From an uncultured Alistipes sp. (GTDB lineage: Bacteria > Bacteroidota > Bacteroidia > Bacteroidales > Rikenellaceae), in NCBI GenBank assembly GCA_959604655.1, contig CAUHCL010000011.1, positions 1-35,307 on the forward strand: DNA of 35,307 bases, read 5' to 3'. Positions within the stretch are counted from its first letter, which is position 1; each line of letters opens with the position of its first letter. Shown here in pieces: positions 23,001 through 31,150 of the stretch. The position numbers and the translations under genes are program-made. The notes under the pieces are model-generated. The model was not told the origin of the DNA and did not search any database. It saw nothing but the letters and a program-made list of their open reading frames with translations.

Positions 23001-24707
23001 TATCGTCAGCGAACCGTTCATGTCGTCGGCTCCGTCGCCCGTGGCATACAGCTCGGCGTCGAATGCCAGCAGCGATACCGAATCGCGTTCGTCGATATTC
23101 ATGGCATGCAGGTCGGCCTGCGCAAGGCGCATCTTGAAGTCGTACACTGGATGCTCGCCGTTCATGTCGGCCATGCCGCTCAGGGACATGCGCAGAGGTC
23201 CGCCGTCGCTGTACGCCGTGCCCGAGAAGCTGCGGTTGTTCATGTGCCCCGATATCCTGAGGGAGTCGTAAACGCACTCCTTGAACTCGAAAGAACCCAC
23301 CACGCCGCTCACGTCGCCCGTCAGTGCGCCGTCATTCACACTGCCCGCGAATCGCACCGACGCCGATGCCGTGCCGAGCGTCTTGTTTTGCAGCAGGCGC
23401 CCCAAACGCATATGACGCACGTCGGCCGAAGCGGTCAGCGCCGCCATCCTGCGCGCACCCGCCACGGGTCGGCGGGTCGCCGCCAGCGATGCATTGCCCG
23501 CCTGAGTGGTGAGGGTCAGTTTGGTGTCGAACGAATCCAATCCGCCGACGAACGATCCCGCGCACACCATGTCGCCCGCCGCATCCATCATTGAACGCAG
23601 CTTGTCGGAGAGCGCCTTGCCCGCGATGCCCTCGGCCACAGCCTCGATATCCGCCTCGCACGTCGCCAGCCGCTTCAAGTCCAGACGCATGGAGGTGCGC
23701 TTCACCTCGGGCAGTCCGCGCATGGCCACCTCGGCGCGCAGCGAGCTCCGCTCGCCGAACGACACGTTGCGCACGTCGACCTTCAGGTCGGCCACCGTGC
23801 CGCTCACGCCCACGTCCACGCCGTCCAGCGCCAATTTCCACGGCAGCAGCTTCGGCGCGAAATGGGCTATGTCGTCCGTCGAGACGCGCGTGTCGTGCAG
23901 TTCGCCCTCGATGGTCACGTTATGAACGAAATCCTTGTAGGCACTCCAGTCGTCGCCGCGCAGGGAGAGCGCACGCAGGCGCACGTCGGAATCCTCGGCC
24001 TCGATCTCGAAGTCGCGCAGGTCGACCAGTCCGCGGTCGACCAGAAAGCGGCCCGTGAAGTTGCGTACCGTAAAGCCGCTGTGCTCCACCGTGGAGAAAT
24101 TGCGGATATACCCGCCCACCATGCCGCCGTCGAGCGTGAAATCGTCGATGAACGCCGAGGTGTGGTTAAGGTGCATGTCGCTGAAATCGATTCCGTACTC
24201 GGGGTCACGATGTTCGCGGCGCTCGATCACCAGCGTCATGTCGTTCACCTGCACGTCGCTTATCTTAATGGCGAAATCGCCCTTTTCCTTCTTCTTTTTC
24301 TTGTTCGAGAGTCGGCTCACGACCTGCTTGATGTTGGTCTCGCCGTCGGGCATCTCGCGGATGTTCAGCACGGCGTCGGATACGGAGCCGTTGCGCAGCA
24401 TGATGCCCGACTTGCCCGGGAAATCGTTCAGATAGATGCGCAGCTTCCCCACGTAAAGCAGGGTGTCGCGAGCATAGTCCTCGACATAGAAACCCTCCAC
24501 GCCGAGGCTGCCCAGAGCGCCTATGCGTATGCGGTCGATCGACACCGTGGTTTCGAGCTTGCGCGAGACGTAGCGCGCGGCGCGGTCGACGATAAAATTC
24601 TGCACCGAAGGCAGATCGACTATGAGCGCGAGCACAATGGGGCAAAATATCAGAAACAATAGAGTGACTGATAACGCCTTTAACAATATTTTAGTAACTT
24701 TGCGCAT
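20049..24707 (-). CDS. tamB: TamB/AsmA-like translocation and assembly module protein (DUF490)
   Basis: TamB-type proteins span the periplasm as long hydrophobic beta-grooves, anchored in the inner membrane, and take part in phospholipid transport or outer-membrane protein assembly. From the ATG at 24707 the chain is 1552 residues. It has one N-terminal membrane helix (KILLKALSVTLLFLIFCPIVLALIV), AsmA-like start motifs (LPSVQNFIVDRAARYVSRKLETTVSI), very long repetitive beta-sheet regions, and the C-terminal DUF490/TamB domain (about 1090-1440; DYTITEGSYLFTLQNIINKRF and the later FLGEAYITWLIDRNGNLKLR). The final ~80 residues are Arg/Glu-rich. GTG at 24731 cannot be the start if TACATTTG (24738-24731) is the promoter. 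It heads the operon with exbB, exbD, tonB and DUF1573. Confidence 0.92.
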   Translation of the reverse strand: MRKVTKILLKALSVTLLFLIFCPIVLALIVDLPSVQNFIVDRAARYVSRKLETTVSIDRIRIGALGSLGVEGFYVEDYARDTLLYVGKLRIYLNDFPGKSGIMLRNGSVSDAVLNIREMPDGETNIKQVVSRLSNKKKKKEKGDFAIKISDVQVNDMTLVIERREHRDPEYGIDFSDMHLNHTSAFIDDFTLDGGMVGGYIRNFSTVEHSGFTVRNFTGRFLVDRGLVDLRDFEIEAEDSDVRLRALSLRGDDWSAYKDFVHNVTIEGELHDTRVSTDDIAHFAPKLLPWKLALDGVDVGVSGTVADLKVDVRNVSFGERSSLRAEVAMRGLPEVKRTSMRLDLKRLATCEADIEAVAEGIAGKALSDKLRSMMDAAGDMVCAGSFVGGLDSFDTKLTLTTQAGNASLAATRRPVAGARRMAALTASADVRHMRLGRLLQNKTLGTASASVRFAGSVNDGALTGDVSGVVGSFEFKECVYDSLRISGHMNNRSFSGTAYSDGGPLRMSLSGMADMNGEHPVYDFKMRLAQADLHAMNIDERDSVSLLAFDAELYATGDGADDMNGSLTIDNGRYIYNIDTLRSGEMKLSARSSGGKRSLNFTSDFADAAFTGPTSYAELVKYLGASMRKYLPGISDAAAPDYEGGGSDGYSALSVTVKNVDPLLDAISDGLQLARDSKFNFVLNPAANRILLRAESDYLERNNVLATKLNLNVTNQGDSLAMYLSSEDFYAGAFHMPQLSVMGGAKNNRVTLSAGFSDTADSLSGVIGLSAEILRDPENGMRRVAMNIFPTTITQGRKDWRITSDRITIDTARIEIRDFTVRSDGEMLNVYGVASRSRTDSLTVRMRNFNLAPFMGFATRMGYSVDGYGNGEASMKAALNRGELTADIDLDSLRVNGIRVAPLCIDSHWDFEQQRARVMIRNLGTGADIVRGYYAPVSRRYYAEAKIDNLPMSLLDPILSGVVSDTEGKASASLEIMGQDRNAELSGSIDVTGLGTTVDFTRARYTVPEAKIRVEKNHLKASNARVYDSEGNSGLLTMDLSLEHLSNIAYEMRLVPRRMIVLNTTERDNDLFYGKVYASGVATVRGSKKGTTLDIVASTEGNSQFFMPLSGKSDASNADFVIFEKPGMRVDSTNYLLRKKMMFERRNRGVPESASMMNINIELTANPNAEVQLVIDPTVGDIIKVRGDGTLNLKIVPRANIFDMYGDYTITEGSYLFTLQNIINKRFIIESGSTIQWVGEPMDARLNINAVYKLKASLQPLLSSTTLDNITRAVPVECIINLSDRLTNPTVTFDIKVPNADSEIRNAVANLLNNQQSIATQFMYLLVSGSFYSDSSTSSNIGANASATTGFELLSNQLSNWLSSDDYNIVLRYRPRSELTSDEIDFGFSKSLVNDRLLVELEGNYLVDNKMAANGNMSNFLGEAYITWLIDRNGNLKLRGFTQTIDRFDENQGLQETGIGIYYKEDFDNWSDLKRRVKERFMSKRRREQREREAESAADAELQRRDSIDRAASEADRTRRRRQPHRTDGRGADSLRVGSDSTHVTSRIEEHK

Positions 24708-24730
24708 CGCGACAAGCGTCATTAAACTCA

Positions 24731-24763
24731 CAAATGTAGATAAATTTCTATTAAAAACAGAAA
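24731..24763 (-). promoter_or_regulatory. Probable promoter of the tamB operon
   Basis: On the minus strand, TTTC (24763-24760) is followed after 21 bases by TACATTTG (24738-24731), an exact TAnnTTTG match. The predicted start point near 24724 gives a leader of about 17 bases to ATG 24707. The promoter region is shared with the divergent tsaD gene, whose ATG is at 24778. Confidence 0.45.
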
Positions 24764-24777
24764 CAACATCTTAAAAA

Positions 24778-25806
24778 ATGGATATTACGATACTCGGCAT
24801 AGAGTCCTCTTGCGACGACACTTCGGCGGCCGTGATACGCAACACGACGCTGCTTTCGAACGTCATTGCCTCGCAGGCCGTGCACGTGAAATACGGCGGC
24901 GTGATCCCCGAGCTGGCGTCGCGCGCCCACCAGCAGAACATCATTCCCGTGGTGGATACGGCGCTCAAGGAGGCGGGCGTCACGTCCGACAAGATCGACG
25001 CCATAGCCTTCACGCGCGGCCCGGGTCTGCTGGGTTCGCTTCTGGTGGGCACCTCGTTCGCCAAGGGGCTGTCGATAGCCAACAACATACCCCTCGTGGA
25101 GGTCAACCACCTGCAAGGTCACATCCTCTCGCACTTCATCGACCTGCCCGACCGCGACATGCCGCACCCCGACTTCCCGTTTCTGTGTCTGCTGGTCAGC
25201 GGAGGCCACACGCAGATCGTAAAGGTGTCGTCGCCGCTGGAGATGGAGATCGTGGGCACCACCATAGACGACGCCGCAGGCGAAGCTTTCGATAAATGTG
25301 CCAAAGTGATGGGACTGCCCTACCCGGGCGGCCCCGTGATCGATAAACTCGCCAAAGAGGGCGATAGCGGCGCCTTTTCGTTCGCCAAGCCGCACGTGCG
25401 CGGCGAGTACGACTACTCGTTCTCGGGACTGAAGACCTCGTTCCTCTACACCCTGCGCGAGAAGGTCGACGCCGAGCCCGACTTCGTGGAGCGGCACAAG
25501 GCCGACCTGTGCGCATCGTTGCAGCACACGATAATCGACATTCTGCTGGGCAAGCTCATAAAGGCGTCGAAGGATTTCGGCATCAAGGACATAGCCATAG
25601 CGGGCGGAGTGTCGGCCAATTCGGGGCTGCGCGAGGCCGTGGCCGAGGCGGGACGCCGCCGCGGATGGCGCACGTTCATTCCCGAGATGAAATTCACCAC
25701 CGACAATGCCGCCATGATAGCCGTGGCGGGATATTACCGCTACTGCAACAACATGTTCAGCGACTTGGGCGTATCGCCCGTGGCCCGTCTGGAGGAAATT
25801 CTGTAA
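24778..25806 (+). CDS. tsaD: tRNA N6-threonylcarbamoyladenosine transferase subunit TsaD
   Basis: TsaD, with TsaB and TsaE, transfers threonylcarbamoyl to A37 of ANN-decoding tRNAs. The 342-residue chain is full length. It opens with LGIESSCDDT (6-15), contains GGVIPELASRAH (40-51), the metal-binding pair His111 and His115 in NHLQGH (the same numbers as in E. coli), SGGHT (141-145), the AGEAFDKCAK segment with GLPYPGGP, and the C-terminal TTDNAAMIA with Asp309. All ASKHA-family key residues are present. The gene is divergent from tamB across 70 bases, and ends in a bidirectional terminator shared with the fimbrial operon. No tsaB or tsaE lies in this window. Confidence 0.97.
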   Translation: MDITILGIESSCDDTSAAVIRNTTLLSNVIASQAVHVKYGGVIPELASRAHQQNIIPVVDTALKEAGVTSDKIDAIAFTRGPGLLGSLLVGTSFAKGLSIANNIPLVEVNHLQGHILSHFIDLPDRDMPHPDFPFLCLLVSGGHTQIVKVSSPLEMEIVGTTIDDAAGEAFDKCAKVMGLPYPGGPVIDKLAKEGDSGAFSFAKPHVRGEYDYSFSGLKTSFLYTLREKVDAEPDFVERHKADLCASLQHTIIDILLGKLIKASKDFGIKDIAIAGGVSANSGLREAVAEAGRRRGWRTFIPEMKFTTDNAAMIAVAGYYRYCNNMFSDLGVSPVARLEEIL

Positions 25807-25825
25807 AGGCAGTCATATCGCAACG

Positions 25826-25858
25826 AAAACCCCGAGAGTGCGGAACTCTCGGGGTTTT
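25826..25858. terminator. Bidirectional terminator between tsaD and the fimbrial operon
   Basis: A perfect fourteen-pair stem, AAAACCCCGAGAGT (25826-25839) with ACTCTCGGGGTTTT (25845-25858), has a five-base loop. A4 and T4 flank the GC stem on opposite sides, so it works in both directions: 20 bases after tsaD and 32 bases after the minus-strand fimbrial tip gene. Confidence 0.95.
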
Positions 25859-25889
25859 GCGTTTGGGAATGTTATGACTCTCGGCGGCT

Positions 25890-28800
25890 CTACTTCTCCA
25901 CGCAACGCACGAAGCAGGCGTCGGATTTGCCGTCATTAAATACATTCGTTTTTGATATAGGGAAAAAATCGAATGTAAAATAGTTGAAATCCCAGCCGAT
26001 AGCATCGGGATTGGTGGAATCCAAATAGTTGTTCGTAAAATTTTCCTTAAGCCAATATATGGCTCCCGGACGCATGTACACATCATAGAAAAGCGGAGCA
26101 TCGTTAACTCCATTAGGATACATGCCGCCCAAAACCGTCGGGAAATTACCCCAACGACCACTGCAAGAATATCTTAATACTCCCAAGTAGGGTTGATTGG
26201 CATTATCTAAAAGACGATCCTTTCTATGACCGTAACCCGACGCTCCTATCGGGAAAAAGAGATTCTTGCCGGTTTTTCGGTTGTAGACAAAACAGCCTCG
26301 CATTCCGTAGGTTCCGGACTTTTGGTAGTCGTAGCCGTAAACCTCGTTAATATCATCCAGAGTTTCCGTAGCGTCATCGCCATACAATACACCGTAGCCC
26401 TGCTCTATCTCCGGTGTTTTATATAGTATCGCAAAATCTTCATATGACGCGACACGCATATTATCCGTCGGATCGTCAAAACGCTCTGTCGTAGCCTTAT
26501 TTGTTATTTGCTGCCATGGAGTCCAAAGATATCTGTTACCGTGAAAATCGTCGGGTTTTACATTGATCCAGTCCTGTTTACTATTTTTATTTTCAAGAGC
26601 ACCTATCGGCTGACTCAAGTTGCCGAACTTGAACAACGAGCCCTCGTCTATGGGACTCGATGCCTCCGTAGTTGCATTTCTCATATTCATAGCATGCCAT
26701 TTGGTACCTCCCGCAATAAGTGCGTCGGGAGAATCGCCCTGGCGCACGAATATAAGGTGATAACACGAATTGTCATGATACTCGACCCTTACGACTGCAT
26801 AGCGAGAGGTATTCTCGGTAGCCTTGCCGTTGAACTCAATATTGAAATCGATAGGAGTATCCGTTTTTCCCGATATGATATCCATATCGTTAATCGTCTC
26901 ACCGTCGAACACGATGTCGGCTTTGCCCGGCTCTGAAATATTAGGATCCGAAACACTCAGTTTAACCAATCCGTCGGGATTCTTTATGACGTATGCCCTC
27001 CACGGACCTACGGAATTGAACACCTCGAATTTGGTGGCCGACTCCATGGGCAGACGCTTCAATACCACGTGGAACGGGGTGTTGTCATTATCCCACTTAC
27101 GCCATATACCCTTGGGATTGACTATACGGCGCACCTGATAGATTGTAACGTCCTCGACATACGGATCACCTTTGCTCAACGTTGCCGTGATTCTCACCAC
27201 AGCCTTTCGCTGGTAAGCCACATAGGGATTGTTTCCCGTATATGCGGTCTCCTTAATCAACTGCTTGGCACGGGTATACATCGGCAGCGAGAAATGATAG
27301 ATATTGCCCGTTACGTCCGATTTCTCGACCTTAACTCCGTACTCGTCGGTAGCTTCTGAACCATCGGTCGTATGGGTGCCGTCGGTCATATCCGAGTAAA
27401 TTCGCTCTCCGCGTTTAGGCGCCTGCTCGTAATACGGCCTATTGGAATTCACATTAACCGATGTAGCCCCTTCCGCTTTCTTTATTACCGTCTCAGTCGT
27501 CTGGTGTAACGACAAGAAGCCGTTCCACATATTTTGCCCCTCAAGATCCATTGCACGATAATAATCGAAATCGGTTCTCGCTTCATCGGGCGCCCAACGG
27601 TTGTCGATAATCTCGGCTTTCAAACCCGTGACGGTGACCCCGGGCTCGGTGTTGACCTGAACGGGGAGCATCATCGAGTGGTTGTATAGATACGAGATGT
27701 AGTAGGGATTGGGGATAATGATACCCTTCTCGCGCTCGTAGTCGATATGCCAGTCGACGTCGTTGGCATAGCCCTTGAACTTCATCGTCAGCTTGTAGTG
27801 GTAATTGCGCTGCGCGTCGTAGTCCTTGTCGGTATCCTTGCCGAGCATGAAACGATAGGTTATGTCGCCCTCGCTCATGTCGCCCGCATTGCGCGACACG
27901 TAGTGGGCCTTTACCTCGATGTAGGTGCCGTAAAGCATCTGGTCCTTGCGGTTCGGGCTGTTCAGGTTTCCTGCATCGTCCTTGTTGCTGCCGTCGGGGA
28001 ACGTGACTTTGCCTTGTTCTTTCCAGTCCTGCTTCTTGCTGATGCCCTGCCCCTGCATGTTCTCGTAGAAATAGAGGGCCTCGACATTCTCGCCGTGATG
28101 TACGGCAAGCTGCTCGTCGACAGAACGGCTTGCGGCATCGGCCGACAGCTTCGCGGCACCGTAAACGGGATTACCGTTGGTCAGTCGCGCGGGATAGTTG
28201 TCGTCCCACGTTGTGTTGCCCTCGGCATATTCGATCGTCTCGCCCTCGCGGATCAACTCCACGTCGGAGGCGGGCTTGTTGTCCTTGCCCAGCAGGCAGT
28301 GCGAGGGGATGTCCTTTATCTGCACCGATTTGAGATAGATGTAGATATTGTCCTTCAGCCCCGAAGCATCGAACGCCACCGTGACTTTCGACGCCGCACG
28401 GCGAATCCACGCATGCAGCGACATACTCTTCTGCGCCACGGTAATCAACGGAGCAGCTTCGGGTTCCTTGTCCTTGGCGTCGCCGACGATGAAGCAGCCG
28501 AACATCTGGTTGTTCTTCGACGCGGCATCCGTCTGCCACTCCAGCGATACGGACTTCAGTTTGTCCACCGTCGCCACGTCGTATTCTTCCGTCAGATCGC
28601 CCATATTGGCCACGGCATAGATGTAATAGCGGCCGTAGGGTATCTTCAGATCGAAAGCGGCGCGCGGCGTTTTGCTCTCGGCCGTATGGCCGTTGTCGGC
28701 ATCAGCGTCGGTGCGATCTTCGTCGGCATTGGCAGTGAAATCGGTAATCAAATGACTCTCCACCAACTTTTGGCTCTCGTCGTACAACAGCACTTGCAGG

Positions 28801-29003
28801 TTCTCGATCGCCTTGATGGCATTGCCTGCCGAACGGGTCGCCCCGTTCAGCCCCGCAGCCAGCGGCTTGAACTCGACATCGGCGGTAACGGCGCATTCAC
28901 CCTCGGGGATCACGCCGCCGTAATCGTCGACCATGTCCTTGGTACATGCCGCCAGACTGAATACCGACATGCACAACAGAATATATTGAATACTTCGTTT
29001 CAT
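25890..29003 (-). CDS. Large fimbrillin-like lipoprotein precursor, probable fimbrial tip protein with FISUMP-like C-terminus
   Basis: This 1037-residue protein is the last gene of the fimbrial operon. It has a lipoprotein signal with Cys20 (FSLAAC) and a fimbrillin-like N-terminal domain: ATRSAGNAI at 55-63 offers Arg57 as a processing site, and IENLQVLLYDE and YGRYYIYAVANMGDL are typical fimbrillin strands. The middle is beta-rich. The C-terminal ~250 residues (GTKWHAMNM to SDACFVRCVEK) resemble FISUMP-type modules, with GMRGCFVYNRKTGKNLFFPIGASG and a closing FVRCV. Large last-gene proteins of fim/mfa operons, such as Mfa5 and FimE-type subunits, sit at or near the tip; this role is inferred from position and size. 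The 5' half is GC-rich and the 3' half is clearly AT-richer, a sign of recombination. Confidence 0.78.
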   Translation of the reverse strand: MKRSIQYILLCMSVFSLAACTKDMVDDYGGVIPEGECAVTADVEFKPLAAGLNGATRSAGNAIKAIENLQVLLYDESQKLVESHLITDFTANADEDRTDADADNGHTAESKTPRAAFDLKIPYGRYYIYAVANMGDLTEEYDVATVDKLKSVSLEWQTDAASKNNQMFGCFIVGDAKDKEPEAAPLITVAQKSMSLHAWIRRAASKVTVAFDASGLKDNIYIYLKSVQIKDIPSHCLLGKDNKPASDVELIREGETIEYAEGNTTWDDNYPARLTNGNPVYGAAKLSADAASRSVDEQLAVHHGENVEALYFYENMQGQGISKKQDWKEQGKVTFPDGSNKDDAGNLNSPNRKDQMLYGTYIEVKAHYVSRNAGDMSEGDITYRFMLGKDTDKDYDAQRNYHYKLTMKFKGYANDVDWHIDYEREKGIIIPNPYYISYLYNHSMMLPVQVNTEPGVTVTGLKAEIIDNRWAPDEARTDFDYYRAMDLEGQNMWNGFLSLHQTTETVIKKAEGATSVNVNSNRPYYEQAPKRGERIYSDMTDGTHTTDGSEATDEYGVKVEKSDVTGNIYHFSLPMYTRAKQLIKETAYTGNNPYVAYQRKAVVRITATLSKGDPYVEDVTIYQVRRIVNPKGIWRKWDNDNTPFHVVLKRLPMESATKFEVFNSVGPWRAYVIKNPDGLVKLSVSDPNISEPGKADIVFDGETINDMDIISGKTDTPIDFNIEFNGKATENTSRYAVVRVEYHDNSCYHLIFVRQGDSPDALIAGGTKWHAMNMRNATTEASSPIDEGSLFKFGNLSQPIGALENKNSKQDWINVKPDDFHGNRYLWTPWQQITNKATTERFDDPTDNMRVASYEDFAILYKTPEIEQGYGVLYGDDATETLDDINEVYGYDYQKSGTYGMRGCFVYNRKTGKNLFFPIGASGYGHRKDRLLDNANQPYLGVLRYSCSGRWGNFPTVLGGMYPNGVNDAPLFYDVYMRPGAIYWLKENFTNNYLDSTNPDAIGWDFNYFTFDFFPISKTNVFNDGKSDACFVRCVEK

Positions 29004-29018
29004 CTCTAAGGTAGAATA

Positions 29019-30134
29019 TTAATCTCTGTCCAGTCCGAAATCGGGATCGAGCTTCACCTCGCCGTAGGGGCGCAGGTCGACAGTCCACGTCACGTCGGAA
29101 ACGCCGAAAACGATATTCACCACCACATGCGTATTGCGGGGCAGTCGGTCGAGATTGGTGAGATACTCGTAACCCGTATCGGCTCTGTTGACCGAAATGG
29201 ACATGGAGTAGTTTTTTTCATCCGCATCGGTCTTCTCGGGCTCGTACTTTCCCTCCAGAAGATATACGGGAGAAGTAGTAACCGTCTCACCATCGGGCAA
29301 CGCAAGACCGCCGCCGTCGAAACTCTTCGCGAAACCGTAATAATCGTTATTTCCGACGTTGGGCACGGCAAAATCCACGATATCCTTGTCGGCATCGTAT
29401 CGGGTCACGCGCGGCAAATAATACTCGCGTCTCGACATCTTGTCGATATGGAGTCCCGTCAGAGCCCTCTCGCGGCCGCTTTGGTTCTTAATGTTGAACG
29501 TGAACTTCACGGCGGCGCGATGCAGGTATATCTTGTGCGACAGATCCGTGTCGCCCACCTCCACCGTCTCGCAGGTGCTCATGGGCAGGCCGCCCGCAGC
29601 ATCCTCGTAACCGCCGCCCGCAGCGTCGAGTTCCGAGCCGACGCCGTCGTTCAAACGCACCTCCAGACCTTCGATCTCCGTACGGGGGAAAGGCTCTCCG
29701 ACCTCGATACCGCCCAGATATGCGTGAAAATCGGCCACGCGGTCGCCCGCGGCATCGTACACGTTCACCGACTCGTTTTTCTCGTTGACGAAGACATACA
29801 CCTGCTTGGTCTCGTTGGCGCGAACCTTGAAATGTTCCTCGCCGTACTCGACCACCGAACCCGCATACAAGAACCGATTAGCCTCGACATTGCCGTCCTT
29901 GTCGACCACGACGATACGCAGGGTCTGCATCTTCTCGGCCTCGTCGGCGGGACCCTCGTGTACGTCGGCACGCGACGAACGCTCGGGAACGGCTGAGTCG
30001 GACAATGCGATGCCGATGTTCAGACTGACCCAAACATCCTTTTCATCCGCGGGAGCATCCGTCACAGACTTGTCGCACCCCGCGGCGAACAGAGATACGA
30101 GACACAAAATTGCGATATGTATCGAATTTCTCAT
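29019..30134 (-). CDS. Fimbrillin-like accessory subunit (lipoprotein precursor)
   Basis: This 371-residue protein carries a lipoprotein signal with Cys20 (FAAGC) and a two-domain fimbrillin pattern. An N-terminal strand set (VWVSLNIGIALSD, LRIVVVDKDGNVEANRF, VYVFVNEKN) leads to GLPMSTCETVEV and then RAAVKFTFNIKNQSG, matching the LPM-x-E and R-x-AK-hydrophobic motifs of FimA/Mfa-type subunits. It ends in DLRPYGEVKLDPDFGL. Arg55 in PERSSRADV is a candidate maturation site. The gene begins two bases after the Mfa2-like anchor gene and ends 15 bases before the tip gene, so it is certainly in the operon. By position it corresponds to Mfa3/Mfa4 or FimC/FimD-type accessories; which one cannot be decided. 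Confidence 0.82.
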   Translation of the reverse strand: MRNSIHIAILCLVSLFAAGCDKSVTDAPADEKDVWVSLNIGIALSDSAVPERSSRADVHEGPADEAEKMQTLRIVVVDKDGNVEANRFLYAGSVVEYGEEHFKVRANETKQVYVFVNEKNESVNVYDAAGDRVADFHAYLGGIEVGEPFPRTEIEGLEVRLNDGVGSELDAAGGGYEDAAGGLPMSTCETVEVGDTDLSHKIYLHRAAVKFTFNIKNQSGRERALTGLHIDKMSRREYYLPRVTRYDADKDIVDFAVPNVGNNDYYGFAKSFDGGGLALPDGETVTTSPVYLLEGKYEPEKTDADEKNYSMSISVNRADTGYEYLTNLDRLPRNTHVVVNIVFGVSDVTWTVDLRPYGEVKLDPDFGLDRD

Positions 30135-30136
30135 TT

Positions 30137-31147
30137 TTACAGATCCGAATCGTTGATTCTGACAGTCCAGTCGTTGATTTTAATATAGGTTCTGATCCAT
30201 GCGCCGCCCTTATCGAGGAAGAAGATCAACGACCACTCGCTTTCGCGGTCGAGGAACTCCTGCGACGGCATCTGCGCATAAAGATCGCTCTTGAGCAGCA
30301 GCAGGTAATTTATCAAAGGTATGTCGATGACGTTCGCACCGCCCTCCTTGCGGGTCACGGTGAGTCGGGGGCTGTTTTTGGTCATAAGGCGCGAGGTGGA
30401 GAACTCGGCGTATGCCACCACCACATCGCGGTCCGCCTCGTCCACGCCCGCCGCAGCCTGACCGCGCGCCCACGGGGTGTAGGTCACCGTACCGTTGGGA
30501 ATAAGATCGTTGTCGGCAGCGAAAAGGGTGTTGTCGTCGGTGATGCGGAACTCGAAATCCTTGTCATCCACGGGATCGCCATTCATCTGTTGCAGGACGA
30601 TGCGGATGTTGTTGGTGTTCTTCATCATCTCCACCACGCCTTCGCTGTACATGTCGGCCGTGGCCATCTCCAGCTCGCCCCAATACATCCCGTGCAGATT
30701 CTTACGCTCGGGAACGGTCAGACAATCTTCGTCCATTGCCACCCGCAGATCGTCGCGCTTCGTTCCCGCGGCGGGAGTCCGCACGAACGAGAACGAGCTC
30801 TTGTCGCAGGCCATGCCGCCGTATGCGGCGAAACGATAGTTGCCCGGGGCGAGGTCGAGGCGCATGCGATAAGCCTCGTCGCCCAGTTCGGGTCCCGTGA
30901 CCGTACGCGTGTCGACATAATTGCCCTTGTCGTCGTAGATCAGCAGCGTCAGACAGTCGACCTTCTTGGGGAATGCGTTGGCATACTCCATGTTATAGTC
31001 GTATATGAAACGCAGCGACACGCCGTGCGGACACGCTTCGAGATCTTCGTAGATGGTCTCGCACGAGGACAAGGCGGCCGTCATCAGTGCGACACCGAAT
31101 GCCGCACCGACGAGCCGTGAAATAATATTTCGTTTTTTGTTTCGCAT
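30137..31147 (-). CDS. FimB/Mfa2-family fimbrial anchor lipoprotein
   Basis: FimB/Mfa2 proteins terminate and anchor the fimbria on the cell surface. The 336-residue chain has a lipoprotein signal with Cys29 (ALSSC) and the strong family signature CPHGVSLRFIYDYNMEYANAF (39-59). This is followed by LLIYDDKGNYVDTRT, YRMRLDLAPGNYRFAAYGGM and, in the second domain, VPLINYLLLL-like and FFLDKGGAWIRTYIKINDW strands. Unlike the other fimbrillin-like precursors here it has no processing arginine near residue 55, as expected for an anchor that keeps its lipid. Its ATG lies three bases after the major fimbrillin stop. Family assignment is secure; activity in length control is by homology. Confidence 0.92.
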   Translation of the reverse strand: MRNKKRNIISRLVGAAFGVALMTAALSSCETIYEDLEACPHGVSLRFIYDYNMEYANAFPKKVDCLTLLIYDDKGNYVDTRTVTGPELGDEAYRMRLDLAPGNYRFAAYGGMACDKSSFSFVRTPAAGTKRDDLRVAMDEDCLTVPERKNLHGMYWGELEMATADMYSEGVVEMMKNTNNIRIVLQQMNGDPVDDKDFEFRITDDNTLFAADNDLIPNGTVTYTPWARGQAAAGVDEADRDVVVAYAEFSTSRLMTKNSPRLTVTRKEGGANVIDIPLINYLLLLKSDLYAQMPSQEFLDRESEWSLIFFLDKGGAWIRTYIKINDWTVRINDSDL

Positions 31148-31150
31148 TTT

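Noticed and set aside
20055..23594. Two long plus-strand open frames opposite tamB (591 and 536 residues)
   Set aside because: His/Arg/Val-rich shadow proteins without motifs; tamB on the minus strand has a full domain structure.
27747..29009. 420-residue plus-strand open frame opposite the tip gene
   Set aside because: Present only over the GC-rich half of the minus-strand gene, as expected of a composition effect, and without domain features.
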